The notes under the pieces are model-generated. The model saw nothing but the letters and a program-made list of their open reading frames with translations, was not told the origin of the DNA and made no database searches. A program made the position numbers and the translations under genes. A DNA stretch of 64,000 nucleotides from Burkholderia cenocepacia (lineage in GTDB: Bacteria; Pseudomonadota; Gammaproteobacteria; Burkholderiales; Burkholderiaceae). This document shows, in pieces, positions 9,465 through 17,531 of the stretch. Location: positions 1,426,001-1,490,000 of the forward strand of contig NZ_CP060040.1 of NCBI RefSeq assembly GCF_014211915.1. The letters run 5' to 3'. The stretch's first letter is position 1. Each line of letters opens with the position of its first letter.

Positions 9465-10586
9465 CTAGCGCTGCGCCGCGATCCATCGCGCGATGTCGGG
9501 CCACACCGTCGCCAGCGTGCGCGTCCCCATGAACAGGCCGATATGGCCGCCCGGCACGAGCCGGCTCTCGATCCGCGACGCGGGCGTCCCGAGAAGATCG
9601 CGCGCGCCGAACACCTGCTCCGGCGTCGTGATGTCGTCGGCCTCGCCGGCGAGCAGATAGATCGGGCACGCGACGTCCTTCAGGTCGAGCGTGCGTCCGA
9701 GCGCGACAAACGTACCTTTCGCGAGCCGGTTCTCCTTGAAGATCTGCACGATCGCCTGCAGGTACCAGCGTCCCGGCAGGTCGATCGGGCTTTCGTACCA
9801 GTTCGCGAACACCTCGCGCTTGCGCAGGTATTCCGGATCGTCGAGATGCTCGTACAGGTCGACGTGCTCGGCGAGATAGTGCTGGTCGGGATGCATGTTC
9901 TTCCAGCCGCGCAGCATGAAGCGCCCGCGCATCAGCCCGCCGCCCATCGCGACGAGTTCCTCGTAGAACGACGTCGGATACGTGTGCACCATCTGCTTGA
10001 TCGGGCCGTCGCCCGCGTCGGTGTCGATCGGCGAGCCCGCCAGCACGAGGCTCGCGACCTTGTGCGGGAAACGCGCCGCATACATCGCCGACATCCAGCC
10101 GCCCTGGCACAGCCCGACGAGATTCACGCGGCCGCCGAGTTCGTCGACGCACACGTTCAGCTCGGCCAGATACTGGTCGATCTCGAGGTCCTTCATGTCC
10201 TCGGTGGCCGAGCGCCAGTCGGTCAGGTACAGACGCGTCACGCCGTGCTCGCGCAGCGTCTGCATCAGGCTCTGCCCCGGCTGGTAGTCGGCGATCATCG
10301 CGCTGTGTCCCGCGTACGGCGCATCGACGATCGTCGGCAGCCCGTGCGCCGGCGCGGCCGAATAATCGCGAAACGTCATCGTCCGCAGTTCCAGCAACGG
10401 CCGGTTCGGCGAGGCCAGCGCCGGATGTGCTTCGAAATGGAGCTTCTCCTCTTCCGCGAGAAAGCGCAGATTGCGCGCCGCGATCTCGGCGCCGGCCGCG
10501 AACATCGCCGTGGCGGCGGCCATCGGCCAGAAAATCGGCAGCGCGGGGGCGCTGACGGCAGGAGAAGGCGTGTCGCGTGCTGTCAT
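9465..10586 (-). CDS. PHA synthase-like alpha/beta hydrolase
   Basis: A 373-residue cytoplasmic protein related to poly(3-hydroxyalkanoate) synthases. The lipase box is GLCQGG, with cysteine as the nucleophile as in PhaC. A possible catalytic Asp lies in GEADDITTPEQ and the His in PGGHIGLF near the C-terminus. It is short compared with class I PhaC (about 580 residues) and lacks a nearby phaE, phaA or phaB. The ATG at 10586 is preferred over a longer low-quality frame. It starts 8 bases after ackA, so the genes are co-transcribed. It could be a synthase, depolymerase or acyl-transferase; activity is uncertain. Confidence 0.75.
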   Translation of the reverse strand: MTARDTPSPAVSAPALPIFWPMAAATAMFAAGAEIAARNLRFLAEEEKLHFEAHPALASPNRPLLELRTMTFRDYSAAPAHGLPTIVDAPYAGHSAMIADYQPGQSLMQTLREHGVTRLYLTDWRSATEDMKDLEIDQYLAELNVCVDELGGRVNLVGLCQGGWMSAMYAARFPHKVASLVLAGSPIDTDAGDGPIKQMVHTYPTSFYEELVAMGGGLMRGRFMLRGWKNMHPDQHYLAEHVDLYEHLDDPEYLRKREVFANWYESPIDLPGRWYLQAIVQIFKENRLAKGTFVALGRTLDLKDVACPIYLLAGEADDITTPEQVFGARDLLGTPASRIESRLVPGGHIGLFMGTRTLATVWPDIARWIAAQR

Positions 10587-10594
10587 CGAAGGTC

Positions 10595-11803
10595 TCACCG
10601 GGTCGGATACGGCGTGGAGGGAATCGCGTCGTCCAGCACGCGGCGCGTGTGGCGCGCGATCATCAGGTTCTCGTCGGTCGGGATCACGCGCACCGTCACG
10701 CGCGACGCGTCGCTCGAAATCACCGGCAGGCCGGCCGCGTTCGCCGCGTCGTCGAGTACGATGCCGAGCCACGCCGCGCGTCGGCAGATCCGTTCACGCA
10801 CGCGCGGCGCGTGCTCGCCGATACCCGCCGTGAACACGAGCGTGTCGAGACCGCCGAGCACGCCGGCCAGTGCGGCGAGTTCGCGGGCCGCGCGATAGGC
10901 GAACAGCTCGACCGCATGCGCGGCCGACGGTGCGTCGCTCGCGAGCAGCGTGCGCATGTCGCTCGACACGCCCGACACGCCCAGCAAGCCCGATTCGGCA
11001 TAGATCAGATACTCGACCTCGTCGAGCGAGCGGCCCGAGTGACGCTGCAGGTACAGGATCACGCCGGGGTCCAGCGCGCCCGTGCGCGTGCCCATCGGCA
11101 GCCCGTCGACGGCCGTGAACCCCATCGTCGTCGCGACGCTGCGGCCGTTCGCGAGCGCACACAGGCTTGCGCCGTTACCGAGGTGCGCGACCACCGTCCG
11201 GTGCTGCATCCACGACGGATCGAGGGCCGCGAGCGCCATCGCGATGTACTCGTACGACAGCCCGTGAAACCCGTAGCGCACGATGCCCTGCTCGGTCAGC
11301 GCGCGCGGCAACGCGAACTCCCGTTCGAGCGCCGGCACCGTCGCATGGAACGCGGTGTCGAAACACGCGACCTGCGGCAGGTTCGGCGCTACCGCTGCCA
11401 CCGCACGAATCGCGTCGACGTGATGCGGCTGGTGCAGCGGCGCGAGCGGTGCAAGCGACGCGATCGCATCGAGCACGCGCGCGTCGATCCGCACCGGCGC
11501 GGTGAAATACGGGCCGCCATGCACGACCCGGTGCCCGACGCCGTCGAACGCGGCCTCCCGCCCGACGTGCGCGGCGAACCATGCGTGCAGCGCCTCGATC
11601 GCGCCTTGATGCCCCGGTCGCGCGACGGCGCTGTCGGCGAGCGTCGCGCCCTCTGCATCGGTCACGAACAGATGCGGGGTGTCATGCAGGTTCTCGACCT
11701 GCCCGTGCAGGCCCGCATCGAGCGAACGATCCTCTCGCGTGTCGTAGACCGAAAACTTGAGGCTCGACGAGCCGGCGTTGAGCACCAGGACAGGATGTCG
11801 CAT
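10595..11803 (-). CDS. ackA: Acetate kinase
   Basis: A 402-residue kinase interconverting acetyl phosphate plus ADP with acetate plus ATP. The first family signature VLNAGSSSLKFSVYD lies at residues 6-20. FDTAFHATVP and the phosphate-binding HLGNGASLCA are also present. The start at 11803 is set by this N-terminal signature. It lies 10 bases after pta and 8 before the PhaC-like gene. Together Pta and AckA give substrate-level ATP from acetyl-CoA, useful when respiration is limited. A propionate or butyrate kinase preference cannot be excluded. Confidence 0.93.
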   Translation of the reverse strand: MRHPVLVLNAGSSSLKFSVYDTREDRSLDAGLHGQVENLHDTPHLFVTDAEGATLADSAVARPGHQGAIEALHAWFAAHVGREAAFDGVGHRVVHGGPYFTAPVRIDARVLDAIASLAPLAPLHQPHHVDAIRAVAAVAPNLPQVACFDTAFHATVPALEREFALPRALTEQGIVRYGFHGLSYEYIAMALAALDPSWMQHRTVVAHLGNGASLCALANGRSVATTMGFTAVDGLPMGTRTGALDPGVILYLQRHSGRSLDEVEYLIYAESGLLGVSGVSSDMRTLLASDAPSAAHAVELFAYRAARELAALAGVLGGLDTLVFTAGIGEHAPRVRERICRRAAWLGIVLDDAANAAGLPVISSDASRVTVRVIPTDENLMIARHTRRVLDDAIPSTPYPTR

Positions 11804-11813
11804 CGCGGCCCCG

Positions 11814-12785
11814 TCAGTGTGCGTCGGCCGCAATCGCCGCGGCGGTCACGGGCGTCGCCGTGGCACGCGCCGCCGCCGCGACGAGCGCCGCGACCGCGCA
11901 GCTCGCCAGGCGCGTGCGTTCGCTGTCCGCGCGACTCGTCAGGATCACCGGCACGCGCGCGCCGAGCACGATGCCGGCCGCATCGGCATTCGCGAGGAAC
12001 GTCAGCTCTTTCGCGAGCATGTTGCCGGCCTCGAGGTCGGGCACGAGCAGGATGTCCGCATCGCCCGCGACCGCGGAATCGAGATGCTTGAGCCGCGCCG
12101 CTTCCGGGCTGATCGCGTTGTCGAGCGCGAGCGGCCCGTCGAGCAACGCGCCGGTGATCTGGCCGCGCTCGGCCATCTTGCACAGCGCGGCCGCGTCGAG
12201 CGTCGACGGCAGTTTCGAGCTGACCGTCTCGACCGCCGACAGGATCGCCACCTTCGGCCGGGCGATGCCGAGCGCATGCGCGAGATCGATCGCGTTCTGC
12301 GCGATGTCGGCCTTCTGTTCGAGCGTCGGACGGATATTGACGGCCGCGTCGGTGATGAACAGCGGCTTGGGGTAAGTCGGCACGTCCATGACGAACACGT
12401 GGCTCAGGCGCCGCCCGGTGCGCAATCCCGTATCGGCGCGCACCACCTCGGCCAGCAACTCGTCGGTGTGCAGGCTGCCCTTCATCAGCGCCTGCGCGTC
12501 GCCCGCGCGCACCAGCTCGACCGCGCGTGCCGCCGATGCATGACTGTGCGGCGCATCCACGAGCCGATAGCCAGACAGGTCGACACCGAGCGTCGCGGCG
12601 AGCATCGTGATGCGCGCCACCGGGCCGACCAGCACGGGCACGACGATACCGGCCCGCGCGGCGGCAGCCGCCGCGTGCAGCGAGACCTCGTCGCAGGGAT
12701 GCGCGACCGCGACCGTCACCGGGCGCAATGCGCGGCAACGCGCAATCAGCGCTTCGTATTTCTGATGCGTGCGCAACTCGGTCAT
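11814..12785 (-). CDS. pta: Phosphate acetyl/butyryltransferase
   Basis: A 323-residue PTA_PTB-domain enzyme that exchanges CoA for phosphate on acetyl-CoA or a related short acyl-CoA. It contains HVFVMDVPTYPKPLFITDAA and the region DADILLVPDLEAGNMLAKE typical of the family. The usual N-terminal MaoC-like domain of the bifunctional enoyl-CoA hydratase/Pta form is absent. The ATG at 12785 has an AAGGGGC ribosome-binding site. It is first gene of pta-ackA-phaC-like-fabI, and an FNR/Anr-like site lies 60-75 bases upstream. The true acyl preference is unknown, so phosphate butyryltransferase is the alternative. Confidence 0.88.
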   Translation of the reverse strand: MTELRTHQKYEALIARCRALRPVTVAVAHPCDEVSLHAAAAAARAGIVVPVLVGPVARITMLAATLGVDLSGYRLVDAPHSHASAARAVELVRAGDAQALMKGSLHTDELLAEVVRADTGLRTGRRLSHVFVMDVPTYPKPLFITDAAVNIRPTLEQKADIAQNAIDLAHALGIARPKVAILSAVETVSSKLPSTLDAAALCKMAERGQITGALLDGPLALDNAISPEAARLKHLDSAVAGDADILLVPDLEAGNMLAKELTFLANADAAGIVLGARVPVILTSRADSERTRLASCAVAALVAAAARATATPVTAAAIAADAH

Positions 12786-12845
12786 CGACTGCCCCTTCGC
12801 AAGAATCACGTGAACGGATTCTGGTGCGGGACCGGGCGACGTCGT

Positions 12846-12859
12846 TTGATTTCCGTCAA
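12846..12859. promoter_or_regulatory. FNR/Anr-like box in a divergent promoter
   Basis: TTGAT-TTCC-GTCAA matches the FNR/Anr consensus TTGAT-N4-ATCAA at nine of ten positions. It lies between pta (start 12785) and the gamma-subunit gene. A class II placement at -41.5 would put the pta transcript start near 12811, leaving a short leader. For the gamma gene it fits best if translation starts at 12909 or 12933. Confidence 0.6.
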
Positions 12860-12884
12860 TCGTTTCAGGTGAAGTCCCGATAGC

Positions 12885-13808
12885 ATGAAGCCGCACGATG
12901 ACATCCGGATGGCCGCGACGCCCACCCCTGACATGCACATACGCGAAATCCGCTCGAAGATCGCCAGTACCTCGTCCACGCGCAAGATCACCAAGGCGAT
13001 GAAAATGATGGCGCGCACCAAGATGGCGAGCGCGCAGCGACGTGCGCGGGAGTTCCGTCCGTACGCGGCACGTATCGGCGCGATGGCGGAGCGCGTGCTG
13101 CGCGACCGTCCCGACCACGTGTCGGCACTGATGGCGCGGCGCGATACCGTGCGCCGCGTCGGCCTGATCGTCGTCAGCACCGATCGCGGGCTGTGCGGCC
13201 CGCTCAATGCGCGGCTGCTCGTCGAATGCGTGGATGCGCTCGAACGCTGGGACCGGGCCGGCGTCGCGTGCGAACTGAGCGTGATCGGCGCGCGCGGCCT
13301 CGCGCCGCTCGTGCGCCATGGCGCGACCATCGCGGCCCGTGCGAGCGGCCTGGCCGCCGAGCCGCACTTCGAGCAGTTGCTCGGGGCGCTGCTCGTGCCG
13401 CTGACCGCGTTCGTCAACGGCGAGCTCGACGAAGTGCACGTCGCATACAACCGGCTGACGAGCCCGCTCGCGTACGAGCCGCGCATCGATGCGATGCTGC
13501 CGATCATCGGGCTCGACACCGGGGCCGACGCGCCGACCGATGGCGCGCCCGCGTCCGACTATCTGTACGAGCCCGCGCCCAAACCGGCGGTCGACACGTT
13601 GCTGCTGCGCTACGTCGAGGCGACGCTCTATCAGGCCGTCGTCGAGAACTACGCGTGCGAGCAATGCGCGCGGATGTTCAGCATGCAGACCGCGACGGAC
13701 AACGCCGACCGCGTGTTGCGCGAACTGCGGCACCTGTACCAGAAGACGCGACAGGCGCAGATCACCACCGAGCTGTGCGAAATCGTCGCCGGCGCGGCGG
13801 CAGTCTGA
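12885..13808 (+). CDS. Orphan F1-ATP synthase gamma subunit paralogue
   Basis: A 307-residue protein clearly homologous to AtpG, the rotating central stalk of F1-ATPase. It keeps the N-terminal EIRSKIAST..TRKITKAMKMMARTKM coil, the VVSTDRGLCGPLN segment and a C-terminal coil ending TTELCEIVAGAAAV, nearly as in E. coli. Starts at 12909 or 12933 are also possible; homology begins at about 12933. No alpha, beta, delta, a, b or c subunit gene lies nearby; only epsilon follows, 10 bases downstream. It diverges from the pta operon across an FNR-like box. It may replace the housekeeping gamma at low oxygen, or act alone. Confidence 0.9.
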   Translation: MKPHDDIRMAATPTPDMHIREIRSKIASTSSTRKITKAMKMMARTKMASAQRRAREFRPYAARIGAMAERVLRDRPDHVSALMARRDTVRRVGLIVVSTDRGLCGPLNARLLVECVDALERWDRAGVACELSVIGARGLAPLVRHGATIAARASGLAAEPHFEQLLGALLVPLTAFVNGELDEVHVAYNRLTSPLAYEPRIDAMLPIIGLDTGADAPTDGAPASDYLYEPAPKPAVDTLLLRYVEATLYQAVVENYACEQCARMFSMQTATDNADRVLRELRHLYQKTRQAQITTELCEIVAGAAAV

Positions 13809-13818
13809 AGGAGTCCGC

Positions 13819-14277
13819 ATGAAGACGTCGATGAAGCTCGACATCGTGAGCGTGGAAGCGGTGCTGTATGCCGGCGACGCGCATTTCGTCGTCGTCCCGG
13901 GGGAAAGCGGAGAGTTGGGGATCTACCCGCACCACGCGCCGCTACTCACGCGAATCAGGCCCGGCGTCGTGACGCTCGTCGATGCGCCGACCGGCGAGCA
14001 TCGCCGCCTCCTCGTCGCGGGCGGCGTGCTGGAGGTCAGCCGTGACGGCGTGACGCTGATCGCCGATCACGCGCTGCGTACGCCCGAACTCGACGAGCTG
14101 CGCGCACGCGAAGCGCGGCATGCGGCCGACGACTGGCGCCAGCGCTACGCGCACGAAAACCGGCGCGCGTTCGATTTCGCGTCGGCCCGCGCGGAATTGA
14201 TGGAGGAAATCCGGCGCTTCTTTGCGATGGCGCTGCGGCAACAAACGCCGCACGACAAGCCGGGCAGCGCCGGCTAG
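13819..14277 (+). CDS. Orphan F1-ATP synthase epsilon subunit paralogue
   Basis: A 152-residue homologue of AtpC, which binds gamma and can inhibit ATP hydrolysis. The beta-sandwich part contains GESGELGIYPHHAPLLTRIRPG, and the C-terminal helical region begins near TPELDELRAREARHAADD. An AAGGAG ribosome-binding site overlaps the stop of the gamma gene. Relative to E. coli epsilon it has a longer C-terminus ending in a polar tail. Gamma and epsilon form a physical subcomplex, so a paired duplication makes sense. No other subunit follows; the next gene is convergent. Confidence 0.9.
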   Translation: MKTSMKLDIVSVEAVLYAGDAHFVVVPGESGELGIYPHHAPLLTRIRPGVVTLVDAPTGEHRRLLVAGGVLEVSRDGVTLIADHALRTPELDELRAREARHAADDWRQRYAHENRRAFDFASARAELMEEIRRFFAMALRQQTPHDKPGSAG

Positions 14278-14299
14278 CCGCGGCTCCGGTGCCGCCCGC

Positions 14300-14518
14300 T
14301 CAGTCGCGCAGCTTGCGAAAACGCGGCGTGCCGTCTTCGAGATTGCCGTTGAACATCGCCTCCGGCCGCACCCACAGCCCGCGCGCATGCGGCCACAGAT
14401 GCTCGTAGACGACCACCGATTCCTCGGTTTCGGAATGGCGGGCAACGCCGATGTAGCGGTACAGGCCGCCCTTGTAGTGGCGGTGCGTCGCGAGCTGTTC
14501 GGCTTCCTGTTCGGTCAT
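14300..14518 (-). CDS. DUF1653 domain protein
   Basis: A 72-residue protein made almost wholly of DUF1653, with the hallmark HYKGGLYRYIGVARHSETEE and VVYEHLWP segments. Function is unknown in the family. It converges on the epsilon-subunit gene and lies 57 bases after a GNAT gene on the same strand, so the two may share a transcript. Confidence 0.88.
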   Translation of the reverse strand: MTEQEAEQLATHRHYKGGLYRYIGVARHSETEESVVVYEHLWPHARGLWVRPEAMFNGNLEDGTPRFRKLRD

Positions 14519-14575
14519 GATGTGCTTCTCTTCGGCAAAAACGGAAAGCGCGTATTGTATGCGCTGCGCCGCGCG

Positions 14576-15019
14576 TCAGCGTTTCGTGTAGATGTCGGGG
14601 CGGCGGATCTCCATCAACCGCTCGGGGTTCGCGGGCGGACCGAAACCGACCGGCCGGTACAGCGCGTGCGCGTCGGTCGTCGCGAGCATGATGCGGCGCA
14701 GGCGCTGCACCATCTCCTGCGCGAATATGTGGTCGATCAGCGCGCGGCCGTAGCCGTTGCCGCGTTCGGCCGGCAACACGAACACGTCGCACAGGTACGC
14801 GAACGTCGCGTGATCGGTGACGAGCCGCGCAAACCCGACAAGCCGGTCGCCGACATACGCGCCGAAGCACAGCGAACCCTCGATCGCCCGCTCGACCACG
14901 TCGCGCGGGATGCCCTGCGACCAGTACGCGTCGCGATGCAGGAAGTCGAAGATCGCGTCGATGTCGAGTTCGCGCTTGTCGGTGGAAAATCTCAGCGTGG
15001 CGGGGGTGGCTGCGGGCAC
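14576..15019 (-). CDS. GNAT-family N-acetyltransferase
   Basis: A 147-residue acetyltransferase with the acetyl-CoA loop LPAERGNGYGRALIDHIF around residues 80-97 and a C-terminal ALYRPVGFGPPANPERLMEI segment common in small GNATs. No ATG is available near the domain start. The GTG at 15019 is preferred because GGAGA lies six bases upstream. The substrate is unknown. Confidence 0.8.
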   Translation of the reverse strand: MPAATPATLRFSTDKRELDIDAIFDFLHRDAYWSQGIPRDVVERAIEGSLCFGAYVGDRLVGFARLVTDHATFAYLCDVFVLPAERGNGYGRALIDHIFAQEMVQRLRRIMLATTDAHALYRPVGFGPPANPERLMEIRRPDIYTKR

Positions 15020-15153
15020 GTCTGTTCTCCGGTTGGAGGGGGCGGAAGGCGGAGCATCGACGATACCGCGCCGTGGGGTGCGGGACAAGGGTATGGCCGA
15101 GCCGCCGCGGGAAAACAGATGCGTGTCGTCCTGCCGCACGGCGCCTCGATACC

Positions 15154-15214
15154 TGTACAACATTCCGTACATATATTCGAATAGTGCTATACTTGTACCG
15201 TTAAAAGTACAAGT
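15154..15214 (+). promoter_or_regulatory. Promoter/operator of the yefM-yoeB pair
   Basis: The region carries TGTACA (15154-15159), GTACA (15167-15171) and a perfect 8-bp inverted repeat ACTTGTAC (15191-15198)/GTACAAGT (15207-15214). A TATACT -10 box lies at 15188-15193. TGTACA cores are the known binding element of E. coli YefM, so autorepression by the antitoxin complex is likely. Confidence 0.65.
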
Positions 15215-15224
15215 GAGGCACGCC

Positions 15225-15485
15225 ATGCGCACGATTCATTTTTCGGATGCCCGCGGCAATCTGAAGACCGTCATCGACCAGGTCGTCGACGATGCGGACG
15301 TGACGCTCATTACGCGCCGCGATGCACCGAACGCCGTCATCATGTCGCAGGACTATTACGACAGCCTGATGGAGACGGTTCACCTGCTGCGCTCGCCAGC
15401 CAACGTCGCTCACCTCGAACGTTCGATCGCGCAACTGCGCAAGGGCAAGGCGAAAGAACACAAGCTCGCCGAGGATGATGAATGA
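15225..15485 (+). CDS. yefM: YefM-type antitoxin
   Basis: An 86-residue PhD/YefM antitoxin that neutralises YoeB and represses its own operon. It begins MRTIHFSDARGNLKTVIDQV and contains NAVIMSQDYYDSLMET, the family core, with a charged C-terminal tail that would wrap the toxin. The ATG at 15225 directly follows the palindromic operator. Its stop codon overlaps the toxin start by 4 bases, giving translational coupling. A mobile or accessory origin is common for such loci, but no flanking repeats are seen. Confidence 0.93.
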   Translation: MRTIHFSDARGNLKTVIDQVVDDADVTLITRRDAPNAVIMSQDYYDSLMETVHLLRSPANVAHLERSIAQLRKGKAKEHKLAEDDE

Positions 15486-15748
15486 GCGTACGTCGCGTGC
15501 TCTTTACTTCCGACGCATGGGATGACTATGTCTACTGGCAAGGACAGGATCGCAAGACGCTCAAGCGCATCAACCAGCTCATTCGCGAAACCCAGCGCAC
15601 GCCGTTCGAAGGCATCGGCAAGCCGGAGCCGTTGAAAGCCAATCTCTCCGGCTTCTGGTCGCGCCGTATCGACGATACGAACCGCCTGGTCTACGAGGCT
15701 GACGACCTTCAACTCAGCATCGTGTCCTGCCGCTACCATTACGAGTAG
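15482..15748 (+). CDS. yoeB: YoeB-type mRNA-interferase toxin
   Basis: An 88-residue ribosome-dependent endoribonuclease. It keeps the YoeB landmarks: WDDYVYWQGQD, RTPFEGIGKPEPLK with the catalytic Glu, SGFWSRRI with the catalytic Arg, and C-terminal CRYHYE with the catalytic His and Tyr. All key residues are intact, so the toxin should be active. It overlaps yefM by 4 bases. The usual length is 84-90 residues. Confidence 0.95.
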   Translation: MSVRRVLFTSDAWDDYVYWQGQDRKTLKRINQLIRETQRTPFEGIGKPEPLKANLSGFWSRRIDDTNRLVYEADDLQLSIVSCRYHYE

Positions 15749-15797
15749 CACGGCCGCCAACCAATCTCGCCACGTTCCGCCTCGCATGCGTCGCCCG

Positions 15798-16421
15798 ATG
15801 ACCTACCGCCTCATCGCCTTCGACTTCGACGGCACGCTCGCCGATTCGCTCGACAGCTTTCTCGCCGCGCTGTCGGAAGCGTCGCGCCTGCACGGCTTTC
15901 GCGACGCGACGCCCGAACTGCGCCCCGCGCTGCGCGGCATGTCGGCGCGCGACATCATCCGCGCGCTCGACGTGCCGATGTGGAAAGTGCCGCGCGTGAC
16001 GATCGACATGCGCCGCCTGATGCGGCCGCGCATCGCGAACGTGCGGCTCTTTCCCGGCGTCGACGAAACGTTCGACGCGCTCGCCGCGCGCGGCATCCGC
16101 ATCGCGATCGCCACGTCGAACACCGAGGAGATCGTGCGCGACCGGCTCGGCCCGCGCGCCGGCGCACGCGTCGACCATTTCGCCTGCGGCATTCCGCTGT
16201 TCGGCAAAGCGCGCCGTCTGCGCGCGCTCGTTCACGAGGCCGGTGTGCGCGCCGACGAAGTGCTGTACGTCGGCGACGAAATCCGCGATGCCGACGCGGC
16301 ACGGCGCGCGCGTATCGCCTTCCAGGGCGTCGCGTGGGGTTACACGGCGCCCGACGCGTTGCAGGCACATTGCGCGACGCCGTTGCTGCCGCGCCTCGAT
16401 GCGCTGCTCGATCGCGTGTAA
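15798..16421 (+). CDS. HAD-family phosphatase (Gph-like)
   Basis: A 207-residue haloacid-dehalogenase hydrolase resembling phosphoglycolate phosphatase. Motif I is DFDGTLADS near the N-terminus, motif II ATSN, motif III lysine in FGKARRLR, and motif IV VGDEIRDADAA. An alpha-helical cap sits between motifs I and II. Start 15786 is possible four codons earlier. The substrate may be a small sugar phosphate but is not predictable. It follows yoeB by 49 bases. Confidence 0.85.
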   Translation: MTYRLIAFDFDGTLADSLDSFLAALSEASRLHGFRDATPELRPALRGMSARDIIRALDVPMWKVPRVTIDMRRLMRPRIANVRLFPGVDETFDALAARGIRIAIATSNTEEIVRDRLGPRAGARVDHFACGIPLFGKARRLRALVHEAGVRADEVLYVGDEIRDADAARRARIAFQGVAWGYTAPDALQAHCATPLLPRLDALLDRV

Positions 16422-16784
16422 CGCTTCACGCACGCCACGCACGCCACGCACACACGCACCACTCGCCGCCGACGCGCCGCCACAGCAACGGCCGCGACGA
16501 CATCGCACCGATGAAATGCCGATGACACGCACGCGCATCTCATGCATTGCATGCGCCACGTGCGCGCAAAAATTGCCGCCGCCGCACGCGCATCAGGTAC
16601 GCACTACCGGCCTGCGCGCGTGCCCATCGATTCGTCTTACCAACCGTTACACAAGCCACAGCACGGTTGCACCTGCTACCCGACCGCTCTCCTAGAATCA
16701 GTCGGGCCGGAAAACACTTCGAACGCCGCCGCGGCAGAGCGGCAGTCGAATCCGGCCCGGGCGCGCCCGGTCTCTCGCACAGCG
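16422..16784 (+). other. Gene-free region with a short tandem repeat and possible promoter
   Basis: No gene is seen. Soon after the HAD stop there is a short tandem stretch built on ACGCACGCC. A TAGAAT -10-like box at 16693-16698 could start the DUF4142 transcript, but its nearest -35-like box (TTGCAC, 16667-16672) is 20 bp away, so it is weak. Confidence 0.3.
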
Positions 16785-16806
16785 ACGGATCACACGATCC
16801 GTTTTT
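16785..16806 (+). terminator. Terminator-like hairpin in the leader of the DUF4142 gene
   Basis: ACGGATC and GATCCGT pair around an ACAC loop, followed by five T residues. It lies just before the strong AAAGGAGGT ribosome-binding site of the gene at 16837. No gene ends immediately upstream on this strand, so it may work as a transcription attenuator. Confidence 0.5.
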
Positions 16807-16836
16807 CAACCAGAGCCCCGATCGAAAGGAGGTCCC

Positions 16837-17415
16837 ATGAACCGCTTTCCCCCCATTTCGCGCCTTGCCTTGTCTGCCGCCGGCCTGCTTCTCGTCGCCG
16901 TGACGGCGACCGCGCAAACCGCGCAACCGGCACCCGCGGCATCCGCCGCGCCGGCCGCGACTGCGACGCGCATCCACGAAGCCGACCAGACCTTCATCAC
17001 GGACGGCACGAAGACCGTGTCGACCCAGCACGACGCCGCGCGCATCGCCGATTCGCGCACGTCGGACAGCCAGGTCAAGGCGTTCGCGCAACGCGTGTCG
17101 ACCGACGATGCGAAGATCATCCAGGCGATGCGCGCGGCGAGCCCGCGCGGCGTCGACGTGCCGGCCAACGACCCGGACACGACCGTGCTGAACAGCATCA
17201 AGAGCCTGCGCGGCGCCGAGTTCGACAAGGCGTACATCGAACAGGTCGCGCTCGCCGGCCAGCAGAAGACGATCTCGGCATTCCAGGCCGAAATCGCATC
17301 GGGCCGCGACGCCAAGCTGAAGGAAGTCGCACGCCAGGCGCTGCCGATCCTGCAGGCGCACTACGCGGACGCGCAGAAGCTCGCGCAGCGTCATCACCTC
17401 GCATCGGCGCAGTAA
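16837..17415 (+). CDS. Exported DUF4142 protein
   Basis: A 192-residue secreted protein with a cleavable signal peptide (about residues 1-26, ending TATA before QTA), an Ala/Pro linker, and a ferritin-like four-helix DUF4142 domain rich in Gln, Asp and Ala. Function is unknown; the family is often linked to envelope or oxidative stress. The start is fixed by AAAGGAGGT, one of the best ribosome-binding sites in the window. A terminator-like hairpin precedes it. Confidence 0.88.
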   Translation: MNRFPPISRLALSAAGLLLVAVTATAQTAQPAPAASAAPAATATRIHEADQTFITDGTKTVSTQHDAARIADSRTSDSQVKAFAQRVSTDDAKIIQAMRAASPRGVDVPANDPDTTVLNSIKSLRGAEFDKAYIEQVALAGQQKTISAFQAEIASGRDAKLKEVARQALPILQAHYADAQKLAQRHHLASAQ

Positions 17416-17531
17416 CGCGATGCAGCGCCGCGCCTCGTGCGCGGCGCACCGTTCCCCCCGTCGTCGCGCTGCCGACTCCCCTGCCGGCGGCGCGATGCAC
17501 GTCTGAAGCATCAAGCGTCCCGCATCACCCG

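Noticed and set aside
11814..13844. N-terminal extension of Pta to 676 residues
   Set aside because: The extension is antisense to the gamma gene; the Pta start at 12785 has a good ribosome-binding site.
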